Below are positions 37,173-45,996 of a DNA stretch of 64,000 nt, piece after piece; position 1 is the stretch's first letter; each line of letters starts with the position of its first letter. Position numbers and translations under genes: made by a program. This stretch comes from Denitromonas iodatirespirans. Lineage in GTDB: Bacteria > Pseudomonadota > Gammaproteobacteria > Burkholderiales > Rhodocyclaceae. The DNA lies in NCBI RefSeq assembly GCF_018524365.1, contig NZ_JAEKFT010000004.1, positions 186,001 through 250,000 on the forward strand. Direction: 5' to 3'. The notes beneath the pieces were generated by a model. That model was not told where the DNA came from, made no database searches, and worked only from the letters and a program-made list of their open reading frames with translations.

Positions 37173-38374
37173 GCCGATGCAGTCGCGACCAGACGCTGAT
37201 ACACCGGCACGTAGTTGGCCACGCTGTTCTTCCAGTTGCGCACCTCTTCGACAAAGTGGCGGCCGGCCACGCTCATGGCGCCCCACTGGGCGCGGCGGTC
37301 GAACAGCGCGCCGATGGCATCGGCCAGGGCGGTGGCGTTGCCGGCCGGGAACAGCACGCCGGTCTCGCCATCGCGGATCAGTTCCCGATGCCCGCCCACG
37401 TCCGAGGCCACGAAAATGCGTCCCTGCGCCATGGCCTCGAGCGGTTTGAGCGGCGTCACCAGTTCGGTCAGACGCATCGCGTGGCGCGGATAGGCCAGCA
37501 CGTCGATCAGGTCGTAGTAGCGCTTGACCTCGCCATGCGGCACCCGGCCGGGCATCACCACCTTGTCGGCCACGCCGAGCGCTTCGGCCTGCGCACGCAG
37601 ACGGGCATCCTGCGGCCCCCCGCCGACCAGCAGCAGGCGCAGATTGGGGTGGCGGTGCAGCATCTGTGGAAAGGCGGCCAGCAGCAGATCGAGGCCTTCG
37701 TAGGCATAGAAGGATCCGATGAATCCGACCACATCGCAGCCGTCGAGACCGAGCTCGCGCTTGAGCGCGGCATCCGGCACGCCGGAAGGCTGGAACTGGC
37801 TCACGTCGACCGCATTGGGAATCACCGTCACCTTGTCAGCCGCGATGCCGCGCCCGAGCATGTCGGTACGCAGCCCTTCGCAGATGGTGAACACATGGCT
37901 GGCGTTGCGCAGCGCATAAGTCTCCAGCGCGCGCGTCATCCGGTAGCGCACGCTGCCTTCCTGCGTGGAGCCGTGATCGACCGCGGCGTCCTCCCAAAAG
38001 GCGCGCACCTCATACACCACCGGAATGCCGTGGCGGCGCCCGACGCGCAGCGCCGGCAGTGCATTGAGCACCGGCGAATGGGCATGCAGGATGTCCGGCC
38101 GGATCTCGGCCACCAGGGCGTCGAGCCGCTGCTCGATGGCCTTCATCAACACCATTTCGCCGACCACCGGCCACTGGATGGCAGGCACCGGCGTACGGTG
38201 GAACAGCAGGCCGTCGACTTCTTCCGCCGCGGTGGCGCAGGGCCCTTGCTTGGGCGATGTCAGGTGATGCGTCTCCCAACCCAGCGCCCGTTGCTCGCGC
38301 AGCAGATTGGCCGTGCGAAAGGTGTAACCGCTGTGGAGGGGAATCGAATGGTCCAGAATATGAAGCGTTTTCAT
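37169..38374 (-). CDS. glycosyltransferase, exosortase A system-associated (GT4)
   Basis: A 401-residue GT4 enzyme that matches the XrtA-specific glycosyltransferase family (TIGR04063 by recall): MKTLHILDHSIPLHSGYTFRT start, VYEVRAFWEDAAVDHGSTQEGS near 135, and a donor domain with PLKPLEAMAQGRIFVASDVGGHREL. In this subgroup the family sugar is unknown. A 98-nt gap separates it from the methyltransferase gene upstream. This is one of the larger breaks in the operon and may hold an internal promoter. Confidence 0.9.
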   Translation of the reverse strand: MKTLHILDHSIPLHSGYTFRTANLLREQRALGWETHHLTSPKQGPCATAAEEVDGLLFHRTPVPAIQWPVVGEMVLMKAIEQRLDALVAEIRPDILHAHSPVLNALPALRVGRRHGIPVVYEVRAFWEDAAVDHGSTQEGSVRYRMTRALETYALRNASHVFTICEGLRTDMLGRGIAADKVTVIPNAVDVSQFQPSGVPDAALKRELGLDGCDVVGFIGSFYAYEGLDLLLAAFPQMLHRHPNLRLLLVGGGPQDARLRAQAEALGVADKVVMPGRVPHGEVKRYYDLIDVLAYPRHAMRLTELVTPLKPLEAMAQGRIFVASDVGGHRELIRDGETGVLFPAGNATALADAIGALFDRRAQWGAMSVAGRHFVEEVRNWKNSVANYVPVYQRLVATASA

Positions 38375-38472
38375 GCCCGGTAAACACTGGCTGCTATCGG
38401 GGGCCCAGCGTAGCGCACTTTGCGCCGGCCGCCGACACTACCCGCAGATGATCGTTAAATTTTCCCGTCATG
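38375..38472 (-). promoter_or_regulatory. 98-bp gap inside the XrtA operon
   Basis: This is an unusually large break in an operon whose genes mostly overlap. It contains a 13-bp dyad, GCGCA-CTT-TGCGC (38413-38425), and an AT-rich run near 38452-38463. I see no convincing -35/-10 pair, so an internal promoter is only a possibility. Confidence 0.25.
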
Positions 38473-39090
38473 TCATGGCGTCGGTTCGGCCGGATTGCGG
38501 GCACAGGCCAGCAGATTGGTGGCAAACCACGGCCGGAAGCGACTCACCGCCTCGACCAACCCGCGCAGACGCTGCGAGTTGTTGAAGGGCGTGATCTCGA
38601 TATCGACGAACCCCGCCCGTGCCATCATGGCTTCCAGGGTTTGCGGACAGAACCACGACACATGCTGAGGATTGACCTGGGCCTTGCGTCCGCTCAGGAT
38701 CTCGGCCAGCCGCTTGGGATAGAACGGGTTGGGGGTCGTCAGGACGATCTCGCCGCCCGGCACCAGATGCTTGCGCATGTTGCGCAGGAAGCGGCCCGGG
38801 TTCTCGAGATGCTCGATCAGCTCCCCCGCCACCACCACCTCGAAGGTCCGGCCGAGCTCTTTCACCTCGGCATCGCCATGCACGATGTTGTAGCCGCGCT
38901 CGTTGAGTTTGCGCACCTCGTCGGCTTCGAAATCGAGACCGACCAACTCCGCGGCCTGCTCGCGGATGACGCGGTGCAACCATTCCTCGCCCTGTTCATT
39001 GCTTGAACGGTGGTCGACACAGCCCACGTCCAGCACTTTCTTGCCGAGCGTTTTGCGACGGATGGTATCGAGACGGGTATTGGAAAGCAT
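38473..39090 (-). CDS. class I SAM-dependent methyltransferase
   Basis: A 205-residue Rossmann-fold methyltransferase. Motif I is KVLDVGCVDH near residue 18, followed by ELVGLDFEADEV (acidic residue for the SAM ribose), VHGDAEV, VVVAGELIEHLENPGRFL (motif IV/post-IV) and GGEIVLTTPNPFYP. It could O-methylate a sugar of the repeat unit. I chose the ATG at 39090, with GAGGG 9 nt upstream and a length close to relatives; an alternative ATG at 39147 overlaps the previous stop and would add 19 residues. Confidence 0.82.
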   Translation of the reverse strand: MLSNTRLDTIRRKTLGKKVLDVGCVDHRSSNEQGEEWLHRVIREQAAELVGLDFEADEVRKLNERGYNIVHGDAEVKELGRTFEVVVAGELIEHLENPGRFLRNMRKHLVPGGEIVLTTPNPFYPKRLAEILSGRKAQVNPQHVSWFCPQTLEAMMARAGFVDIEITPFNNSQRLRGLVEAVSRFRPWFATNLLACARNPAEPTP

Positions 39091-39143
39091 CGGGACAGCC
39101 CTCGAAGCGTCAGTCGTCAGCGCGTGCCTACGCGCTCGCCGGA

Positions 39144-39608
39144 TCATGCCGCCCGAGTATCGCACACCCCCATGTAAGTCAGAAGATCCGGCGCCAGCGA
39201 CGGCGCCTCGAGACGCGCGGGCGCATGATTGATCGCCTCCGTAACGGCTTGCTCCAGCATGGCCGGATCGTCCGCCCAAATCACCGAGGAACGCTCGCCC
39301 AGGAACGACAGGAAGCGCGCTTGATGATTGCCGTCGAGCGAGGTATTGGCCACTGCCACGAAGCGCTTGCGCAGGGCGAGCAGGGCAAACACCGTGGCAC
39401 CGCCATGGGTGATCACCAGGTCGGCGTCGGCAAGTTCGTCATCGATGCTCGGCTTGAAACGGAAAAAAGCCCCATTGACCGGCTCATACCGGCCGGCGCC
39501 GATCTGAAACACGACAGGGCCGGGCAGTCGCCTCTGCCCTGCCATGTGGTCGGCCGCTCGAATCAGGGGATCGAAATGCGTGGTTCCAACGGTTACGAAG
39601 GTCGTCAT
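39144..39608 (-). CDS. Alg13/PssE-like glycosyltransferase subunit
   Basis: A 154-residue protein equal to the C-terminal, donor-binding half of a GT28-type glycosyltransferase. The MTTFVTVGTTHFDPLIRA start and ADLVITHGGATVFALLALRKRFVAVAN (nucleotide-sugar loop with His-Gly-Gly) are diagnostic of the Alg13/PssE family. It works as a heterodimer with an Alg14/PssD-like membrane subunit, which is the next gene upstream (39621), 12 nt away. Together they add the second sugar to a lipid-linked monosaccharide in related systems. Confidence 0.85.
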   Translation of the reverse strand: MTTFVTVGTTHFDPLIRAADHMAGQRRLPGPVVFQIGAGRYEPVNGAFFRFKPSIDDELADADLVITHGGATVFALLALRKRFVAVANTSLDGNHQARFLSFLGERSSVIWADDPAMLEQAVTEAINHAPARLEAPSLAPDLLTYMGVCDTRAA

Positions 39609-39620
39609 GGCGAGGGTCCA

Positions 39621-40127
39621 TTACAACACCTCCCCCCGGTAGTGCCGCCCACGGCGACCTGCCACCTGCTCCGGCCACTGCACATAAAACCGCGAGGCCA
39701 GGTGAAAGCGCTCGATCAGCCTACCGGTAACCGACAATTCGTCGGTTCGGGTAATGCTCTCAATATAGACAGTTCTCAAGCGCATCAACCGCGCCACCAG
39801 GAAGCCCGGCACGCAGATCGACGAACCCACACACACCACATAGTCCGGACGGGTACGCCGAAATACCCGAAAGCTCTGCCAGAGATTTCGTGCGAACCGC
39901 AGTGCGGTATGCACTCGGCCGCTGTTGGCCCGGCTGCCCAAAGGGGATACCCGGTGGATGACATAGGGAGCCATCCATGGCGAGACGATGGAATCATTTG
40001 GTAACAACAAAATCGCCTCGATGCCATGGAGTTGCGCGAGCAGCATCTGCGTTTCGAGCTGAAACCCCCCGCCGGGCACATACATCAGCACCCGCGGTTC
40101 GACACCGGTCGCGGACGCCTCGAACAT
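39621..40127 (-). CDS. Alg14/PssD-like glycosyltransferase subunit
   Basis: A 168-residue partner of the Alg13-like protein. VLMYVPGGGFQLETQMLL is the acceptor-side glycine loop. The signature VCVGSSICVPGFLVARLMRLRTVYIESITRTDELSVTGRL matches Alg14/PssD, in which the Ser-Leu-Thr-Gly region ends an amphipathic membrane-binding part, and FYVQWPEQ is conserved near the end. The ATG shares its A with the TAA stop of the asparagine-synthase gene, so translation is coupled. It differs from most PssD proteins in lacking a clear N-terminal transmembrane helix. Confidence 0.82.
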   Translation of the reverse strand: MFEASATGVEPRVLMYVPGGGFQLETQMLLAQLHGIEAILLLPNDSIVSPWMAPYVIHRVSPLGSRANSGRVHTALRFARNLWQSFRVFRRTRPDYVVCVGSSICVPGFLVARLMRLRTVYIESITRTDELSVTGRLIERFHLASRFYVQWPEQVAGRRGRHYRGEVL

Positions 40128-42040
40128 TACGCAGCATCCACCCGCTTGCCGCCCTCCCCGCCGCGCAGGAAGGACTCGAACATCATCAAGGTCCATAGCG
40201 GCGCGCTGTAGTCGCGCCGTCCGGACTGGTGGTCATCCACCAGGCGGCGCAACTGGGCCATGTCGAACATGCCGGCATCGGCCATCACCTCGCCGGTCAG
40301 GCGTTCGCGCACCCGATCACGGAGCGGGCCGCGGAACCAGCGCGCCAGCGGCACGGCGAAGCCCATTTTCGGGCGGTAGAGCACATCGCCGGGCAGTGCC
40401 GGCTCCAGGGCCTTCTTGAACAGGAATTTGCCCTCCTGGCCCCGGATCTTGAGGTCGTTGGGCAAGGTGGCCAGCCACTCGACCAGCGGATGGTCCATGA
40501 GCGGCTCGCGCACTTCCAGCGAATGGGCCATGCTGGCGCGATCGACCTTGGTGTTGATGTCGCCGACCAGATAGGTCTTCAGATCCAGGTACTGGATCAG
40601 CGCCAGCGGATCGTCCGTCTGCGCATTGCCGGCATGGCGGCGGAACACCTCGCGCGCGTTGTAGTCGCCCAGCTCGCGCCGGAAGCGGTCGGAAAACACC
40701 TGGCTGCGCATGTCGTCCCGCAGGATCGACACCGAGTGGAAGTAGGCCTCGACCGCATCCCGGGCCAGCGCCTGGAAGGTGGTCTTGGCGCGGAACATGC
40801 GCGGCGCCCAGTCCGCCTTGGGATAGAGCTGGCCGAGTGCGCCGAACAACGGCCGGCGCAGGCCCAGCGGCATGGCGTCGCGCATGCGCTGCTCCATCAG
40901 GTGCAGGCGGTAGCGTCGATAGCCACCGAAGCTCTCGTCCCCGCCGTCGCCGGAAAGCGCCACCGTCACATGCTTGCGCGCCAGTTCGCAGACGCGATAG
41001 GTGGGGATCGCCGAGCTGTCGGCATAGGGCTCGTCGTAGAGCGACGATAGGCGATCGATCAGGTCGAAATCGTCGGACTGGACGGTCTCGACATGGTGGT
41101 TGGTGTGGTAGCGGTCGGCCACCATCTTGGCGAATTCGGATTCGTTGAAGGCCGGGTCGTCGAAGGCGATCGAGCAGGTATTGACCGGGCCGGACGACAG
41201 GTCGGCCATGGTCGCCACCACCGCGCTCGAATCCACCCCGCCGGACAGGAAGGCGCCCAGCGGCACCTCAGAAATCATGCGCAGGCGGATCGACTCGTGC
41301 AGGCGCTCGTTCAGCTCCGCCACCGCGTCGTCCAGGCGGATCGGGTTGTCGAGCGTGAAGCGCACGTCCCAGTAGGGCCGGCTGGCCGGCACCGGCTGGC
41401 CGCGCCGCAGGGTCAGCGTGTGGCCGGGATCGAGCTTGGCGGCGCCACGATAGATGGTGCGCGGCTCGGCCACGTAGCCGAGCGCGAAATACTCCTCGAC
41501 GGCCTGCGGATCGACACGCCGGTCCAGGCCGGGATGCGCCATCAGCACCTTGAGTTCGGAGCCGAAGGCGAAGCTGCCATCGCCCATCACGCCGTAGAAC
41601 AGCGGCTTGACGCCGAGCCGGTCGCGCGCCAGGAAGAAGGTCTCGCGATTGCGATCCCACAGCGCGAAGGCGAACATGCCGCGGAAGCGCTCGACGCAGG
41701 CCTCGCCCCAGGCCTCCCAGGCATGGACGATGACTTCGGTATCGCTGTGGGTGCGGAACACATGCCCCAGCGCTTCGAGCTCAGGCACCAGCGACTGGTA
41801 GTTGTAGATTTCGCCATTGAAGACCACGCATACGCTGTGATCTTCGTTGAACAGCGGCTGCTGGCCGGTGGCCAGATCGATGATCGACAGCCGCCGATGG
41901 GCCAGCGCCACGCCCGGCTCGAAGTGGTAACCGCCTTCATCCGGCCCGCGGTGGTATTGGACGTCGCTCATCCGCGTCACCAGCTCACGCGAAAAGTCCC
42001 GACGCCCCTCCAGATCAAACAGACCGGCAATACCGCACAT
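40127..42040 (-). CDS. asparagine-synthase amidotransferase, XrtA/PEP-CTERM system-associated
   Basis: A 637-residue AsnB-type protein of the XrtA group (TIGR03108 by recall). The N-terminal MCGIAGLFD has the Cys2 glutaminase nucleophile, with HRGPDEGGYHF and FNGEIYNYQ present. The synthetase domain has the AFLSGGVDSSAVVATMADL PP-loop near 255, VALSGDGGDESFGGYRRYR and the FAVPLARWFRGPLRD segment near the end. It is thought to amidate a carboxylate of the polysaccharide or of a linked amino acid; the real substrate is unknown. It is a full-length, intact glutamine-dependent enzyme, in contrast to the homologue at 24268. Confidence 0.93.
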   Translation of the reverse strand: MCGIAGLFDLEGRRDFSRELVTRMSDVQYHRGPDEGGYHFEPGVALAHRRLSIIDLATGQQPLFNEDHSVCVVFNGEIYNYQSLVPELEALGHVFRTHSDTEVIVHAWEAWGEACVERFRGMFAFALWDRNRETFFLARDRLGVKPLFYGVMGDGSFAFGSELKVLMAHPGLDRRVDPQAVEEYFALGYVAEPRTIYRGAAKLDPGHTLTLRRGQPVPASRPYWDVRFTLDNPIRLDDAVAELNERLHESIRLRMISEVPLGAFLSGGVDSSAVVATMADLSSGPVNTCSIAFDDPAFNESEFAKMVADRYHTNHHVETVQSDDFDLIDRLSSLYDEPYADSSAIPTYRVCELARKHVTVALSGDGGDESFGGYRRYRLHLMEQRMRDAMPLGLRRPLFGALGQLYPKADWAPRMFRAKTTFQALARDAVEAYFHSVSILRDDMRSQVFSDRFRRELGDYNAREVFRRHAGNAQTDDPLALIQYLDLKTYLVGDINTKVDRASMAHSLEVREPLMDHPLVEWLATLPNDLKIRGQEGKFLFKKALEPALPGDVLYRPKMGFAVPLARWFRGPLRDRVRERLTGEVMADAGMFDMAQLRRLVDDHQSGRRDYSAPLWTLMMFESFLRGGEGGKRVDAA

Positions 42041-42060
42041 AAATCGCTTCCGTAGGTTCG

Positions 42061-43233
42061 TTAGGCCGACACAGCCACGGCCCGCCCCGCGCGTGTCAAC
42101 ATTCTGTCATAGACCGCCATGTAGCCCGCCACCATCGCGTCGAGGCTGAACTCCGCCTCGATGCGCGCACGCGCCGCCAGGCGCTGGGCGCTGCGTCTGG
42201 CCGGGTCGTGAAACAGCGCGCGCATCGCACCCGCCATCGCGGCCGGATCTTCTGGCGGCACCAGCAATCCGGTCCGCTCGGCCTGCACCAGCTCGCCGTT
42301 CCCACCCACCTCGGTGGCAATCACCGGCAAGCCCGAGGCCATGGCCTCGAGCAGGGTATTCGAAATCCCCTCGGCCTTGGACGGCAGCACAAACACATCC
42401 ATGCTTTGCAGCAGCGCCGGCACATCGTCCCGCGCGCCGGCCAGCCACACCTGGTCCTGGACGCCAGCGGCCGCAATCTCGGCCTCGACCTCGCCGCGCT
42501 GCGGCCCGTCGCCGACGATCACCAGACGCGCCCGCGCTGCGGCATCGGCATCGTCAGCCAGCCAGCGGCCGAAGGCGCGCACCAGGGTGAGCTGATCCTT
42601 CACGGTCTGGAGCCGGCCCACCGTGCCGAACACCACCCCTTGCGCCGGGCAGAAGCCCGCCGGCGCCAGCATCTGCCGATCCGCCGCAGGGGCGAAGCGC
42701 ACGGCATCCACGCCGTTGCAGATGCGCGAGATGCGATGCTCGGCAATGCCGACGCCCTGCTGCAAATATGACGAGAGCTGTCGCGACAGGGCAATGTACT
42801 GCGTCACGAACGGCGCATACAGGCGCCGCAGCAGGCGATACTTGCGCGACGCGCCGCCCGGATCGCCGGTATCCCAGCCATGTTCGCCATGGATCCTCAC
42901 CGGCACGCCCGCCGCCCAGGCCGGCACCACCATCTCGAGCGCCGCCAGGTTGCGGGTATGGACGATGTCGGGCCTGAGTTGGCGCAGCAGGCGATAGACC
43001 TGGCGATAGTGGCGCAGGCCGTGGCCCGGCGGCAGCCGCAGCGAGATGAAGTCGACATCCTCCCGCGTCACACGCCGGCAGAACGCCGGATCGCAGTCGG
43101 TGAGCGCGATCACCACATGGCGATAGCGCGATGCCGGCATCCGGTTGATCAGGTTGACCACCCCGTTTTCGAGGCCGCCGATACGAAAGCCATGGACGAC
43201 ATGCGCCACCAGCGGCACATGGGCTCCGGTCAC
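42061..43233 (-). CDS. sugar transferase, PEP-CTERM/EpsH1 system-associated (stp2 type)
   Basis: A 390-residue GT4 glycosyltransferase (TIGR03088 by recall). The start is a GTG overlapping the exosortase stop. HVVHGFRIGGLENGVVNLIN is the typical N-terminus, with DIVHTRNLAALEM and GEHGWDTGD, and the donor half has SKAEGISNTLLEAMASGLPVIATEVGGN with the E-x7-E motif. It is predicted to be cytoplasmic and to act at the inner membrane. Confidence 0.92.
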   Translation of the reverse strand: MTGAHVPLVAHVVHGFRIGGLENGVVNLINRMPASRYRHVVIALTDCDPAFCRRVTREDVDFISLRLPPGHGLRHYRQVYRLLRQLRPDIVHTRNLAALEMVVPAWAAGVPVRIHGEHGWDTGDPGGASRKYRLLRRLYAPFVTQYIALSRQLSSYLQQGVGIAEHRISRICNGVDAVRFAPAADRQMLAPAGFCPAQGVVFGTVGRLQTVKDQLTLVRAFGRWLADDADAAARARLVIVGDGPQRGEVEAEIAAAGVQDQVWLAGARDDVPALLQSMDVFVLPSKAEGISNTLLEAMASGLPVIATEVGGNGELVQAERTGLLVPPEDPAAMAGAMRALFHDPARRSAQRLAARARIEAEFSLDAMVAGYMAVYDRMLTRAGRAVAVSA

Positions 43234-44765
43234 CGCTGCGCCTCCGCCGAGGCGGCGGCGAGGGTCGCATTCAAGGCGTGGCGATGGGCCGTCAGGAAGG
43301 CCATCGCTATCGGCCGGGCCGACTCGACGCTGTCACTGTGCACCATGACCACCACATGCGCGCTGCTGTCCCCCTGCCCGGCCAATCGCGCCCAGGACAA
43401 GCGCAGTTTGGCGCGCAGCCGGTTAGTCAGCGTATCGTCATCGATCTGGTACCAGCGCCACACGAACAGGGGGCCTTGCGGACCGCTCAGCCGCTCATAG
43501 CGCACTTGCCCGACCGGGCTGTCTTCGAGTGCCGTCTCGACCACATGCCAGGGCGACTTCTCGCCAAACACGATCTGGTTGTCCGAACTGAGCATTTCAT
43601 GGCCAGCCACCTGCTCGGCATAGAAAGCCAGATACAGGCCGACCTCGCCGGCCGGGCCGATGTAGTGCCCGGCATGGTCGGCCCGGAAACCGGCAAAGGC
43701 GGGTCTGAACGGGAGCAGCGGCCCGGCCTGCGCCCGCCAGCCGTCGGCCGCCGCGGGCGTGCCGAGCGTGACCGACACCACGCGGTCGGCCGGCGCCAGC
43801 CAGGCGCCGAGCCCCGGCCCGGCAAACAGGGCCAGCACCAGCCATACCAGCGCCCCGGTCGGCATGCGCCGCACCACCGGCTCCACCGCCGACGAGGCTG
43901 CAGCTGCGTCGTCGGGCTCGGGATCGCGCCAGCGGTTGCCCAGCCAGAACATGGTGAGAATGACGACGCCGAAGAACACCCAGCCATAGATCAGGTGGTC
44001 CACCCCGGCAGCCAGTGCGTTGTCGCTCAGGTAGCCGAGCATGACGATGATGTAGGCGCGCACCCAGTTGGCGATGATCGGGATCAGCAGCGCAACCAAG
44101 GCAAACATCAGCCGCTTGTGCAGCTTCTGGTAGTTCAGGTAGGCATACAGCGTGCCGACCATGAAGGAGGCGATCAGGTAGCGAATGCCGCTGCAGGCTT
44201 CGACCACCGACCAGCGACCGTTCGGCAGCACGAACTGCAGGCCTTCCTGGTACACCGGCACGCCGCTGGCCCGTACGGCGCTCACCGTGAATTCGGCGGT
44301 GTAGTGCATCAGCACCGGCACCAGGAACTCGCCGACCGGCGCCATGAACATCAGGAAGCCCAGCGGAAAGGCCAGACGACGAAACAGCCGGTGGCCGAGC
44401 CCGCACCACAGCGCACTCACCAGCACCGCTACCGCCGACACATGCTCGAGCGCGGCCACGCTGGTCAGACGCCCCAGCACCCAGGCGAATGCCGCCAGCA
44501 GGACCAGCGGCAACACGGACACTGCCGGTTTCGGCCGACAGCCGGCCAGGTGCGCGCGCTGCATCCAGATCAGGTAGGCGGAGATCGGCAGCACCACGAA
44601 TCCGTGCGCAAACGTATCGGAGCGCGACCAGATGGCCGCCATATCCATCAGCGAGTCCCGGTAGGCCAGCGCCCACACCAGCAACACGCCCAGCAGCGTC
44701 GCCAGCACGTGCCACGGTGGCGTACGCGGCGCCGCCAGATCGAGCGGATGCGGCACGCTACTCAT
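43230..44765 (-). CDS. xrtA: exosortase A with C-terminal EpsI domain
   Basis: A 511-residue integral membrane transpeptidase that cleaves PEP-CTERM sorting signals and anchors the proteins to an acceptor. Residues ~15-280 hold eight hydrophobic segments and the catalytic triad Cys191 (VVEACSGIRYLIAS), Arg236 (NWVRAYIIVM) and His257 (VDHLIYGWVFF). Residues ~300-511 form the EpsI-like periplasmic domain after a further transmembrane helix. XrtA-EpsI fusion is usual in betaproteobacteria. The start overlaps the upstream glycosyltransferase stop by four bases. No PEP-CTERM substrate is encoded in the window. Confidence 0.97.
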   Translation of the reverse strand: MSSVPHPLDLAAPRTPPWHVLATLLGVLLVWALAYRDSLMDMAAIWSRSDTFAHGFVVLPISAYLIWMQRAHLAGCRPKPAVSVLPLVLLAAFAWVLGRLTSVAALEHVSAVAVLVSALWCGLGHRLFRRLAFPLGFLMFMAPVGEFLVPVLMHYTAEFTVSAVRASGVPVYQEGLQFVLPNGRWSVVEACSGIRYLIASFMVGTLYAYLNYQKLHKRLMFALVALLIPIIANWVRAYIIVMLGYLSDNALAAGVDHLIYGWVFFGVVILTMFWLGNRWRDPEPDDAAAASSAVEPVVRRMPTGALVWLVLALFAGPGLGAWLAPADRVVSVTLGTPAAADGWRAQAGPLLPFRPAFAGFRADHAGHYIGPAGEVGLYLAFYAEQVAGHEMLSSDNQIVFGEKSPWHVVETALEDSPVGQVRYERLSGPQGPLFVWRWYQIDDDTLTNRLRAKLRLSWARLAGQGDSSAHVVVMVHSDSVESARPIAMAFLTAHRHALNATLAAASAEAQR

Positions 44766-45994
44766 GCGCTCACCGCTTCGGGTTGCACGCTGCCCGACAC
44801 CGTCAGGGCGCGCGGAAGCGCCTTCAGATGGGCGTCCCAGGCGTACTGGTCGAGCACGGCCTGGCGTGCCGCCAGCCCCATCGCACGCCCGCGTTCGGGG
44901 TCGAGGCAACGGCGGATGGCCGCCAGGTAGTCCTCCGGCGTCTCGGCCTCCTCATGGGTGACGCCCGTCACGCCCCGCAGGCCGGTCGCAGCAGCAGCGG
45001 AGGCCACCACCGGACGGCCCATCGACATCGCTTCGAGCACCTTGTTCTGGATGCCGCGCGCCACCCGCAACGGCGCGACGACGACATCGGCATGGTGCAC
45101 ATACGGCCGCACATCGGGCACCGTCCCCGTCACCACGATCCGCTCCGGCACCGCCAGGGCGCGGACGCCCGGCGTCGGGTTCATGCCGACGATGGTGAAG
45201 CAGGCCTCGGGCAGCGTCGTCCACACGCGCGGCATCACCTCGCGCGCGAACCAGGTGGCCGCATCGATATTCGGCCAGTAGTCCATGGCGCCGGTGAACA
45301 CGATATGCGGCCCTCCCCGCCCGAACGGGCGCTCGCCACCATTGGCCGGCGAAAACACCTCGGCATCGACGCCGTTCTCGATCGCCAGCACCCGGTCGGC
45401 CAGATGCGGCGCATCGGCCAGAAACAGATCGGCCTCGGCCCGGGTCACGAAACTCGACACATCCGCCCGGCCGGCCCAGCGCCGTTCGAAATTGCTCAGC
45501 AAGCGCCCTTCACGGCGATACAGCCAGGCCATCGGGCCGCGCCGCGAGGCGGCGTACTGGGTCCATTTGGCGGAATCGACATCGCAGAAATCGATCACCG
45601 TGCGCGCCAGCGGCAAGCCCTCGAGGTACTGCGCCATCGGGCCGGAGAACACCACGGCCTGGCGAATATCTTCGTGGCGTACCACCTCGCGCACCCAGGC
45701 CTGCAGACCCGCATCGCGGTAATAGGGCACGCTGAGCGCCTCGCCGGTCAGCACGCCGCGCAGACTGCGGATCCGGGCGGACGTCGGCTTGAGCCGCACG
45801 GCATGCACGCCGGCACACCAGGTGTTCAGCGCCGGCACATGGGCCCAGTCGTCCGGGTGGTCGACGAAGGTGGCCAGGAACACCCGGTAGTGCATCGCCA
45901 GATGGCGCAGGATATGAAACGAGCGCAGTTTGTCGCCCTTGTTGGGCGGATACGGGATGCGATGCACGAGATAGAGCAGCGGCGGCTTTTGCAT
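44762..45994 (-). CDS. sugar transferase, PEP-CTERM/EpsH1 system-associated (stp1 type)
   Basis: A 410-residue GT4 enzyme (TIGR03087 by recall). It starts MQKPPLLYLVHRIPYPPNKGDKLRSFHIL, a hallmark of this group, and has VIDFCDVDSAKWTQYA near 145. The donor-binding VFTGAMDYWPNIDAATWFAREV and the EAMSMGRPVVAS region with E-x7-E follow. It lies two nucleotides downstream of femAB, directly upstream of xrtA. The position next to exosortase is conserved in related organisms; the transferred sugar is unknown. Confidence 0.92.
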   Translation of the reverse strand: MQKPPLLYLVHRIPYPPNKGDKLRSFHILRHLAMHYRVFLATFVDHPDDWAHVPALNTWCAGVHAVRLKPTSARIRSLRGVLTGEALSVPYYRDAGLQAWVREVVRHEDIRQAVVFSGPMAQYLEGLPLARTVIDFCDVDSAKWTQYAASRRGPMAWLYRREGRLLSNFERRWAGRADVSSFVTRAEADLFLADAPHLADRVLAIENGVDAEVFSPANGGERPFGRGGPHIVFTGAMDYWPNIDAATWFAREVMPRVWTTLPEACFTIVGMNPTPGVRALAVPERIVVTGTVPDVRPYVHHADVVVAPLRVARGIQNKVLEAMSMGRPVVASAAAATGLRGVTGVTHEEAETPEDYLAAIRRCLDPERGRAMGLAARQAVLDQYAWDAHLKALPRALTVSGSVQPEAVSA

Positions 45995-45996
45995 GG

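Noticed and set aside
36051-38374. Long open frames on the plus strand opposite the glycosyltransferase genes
   Set aside because: Their translations are rich in His, Arg and Gln with no recognisable domain, as expected for antisense frames of GC-rich genes.
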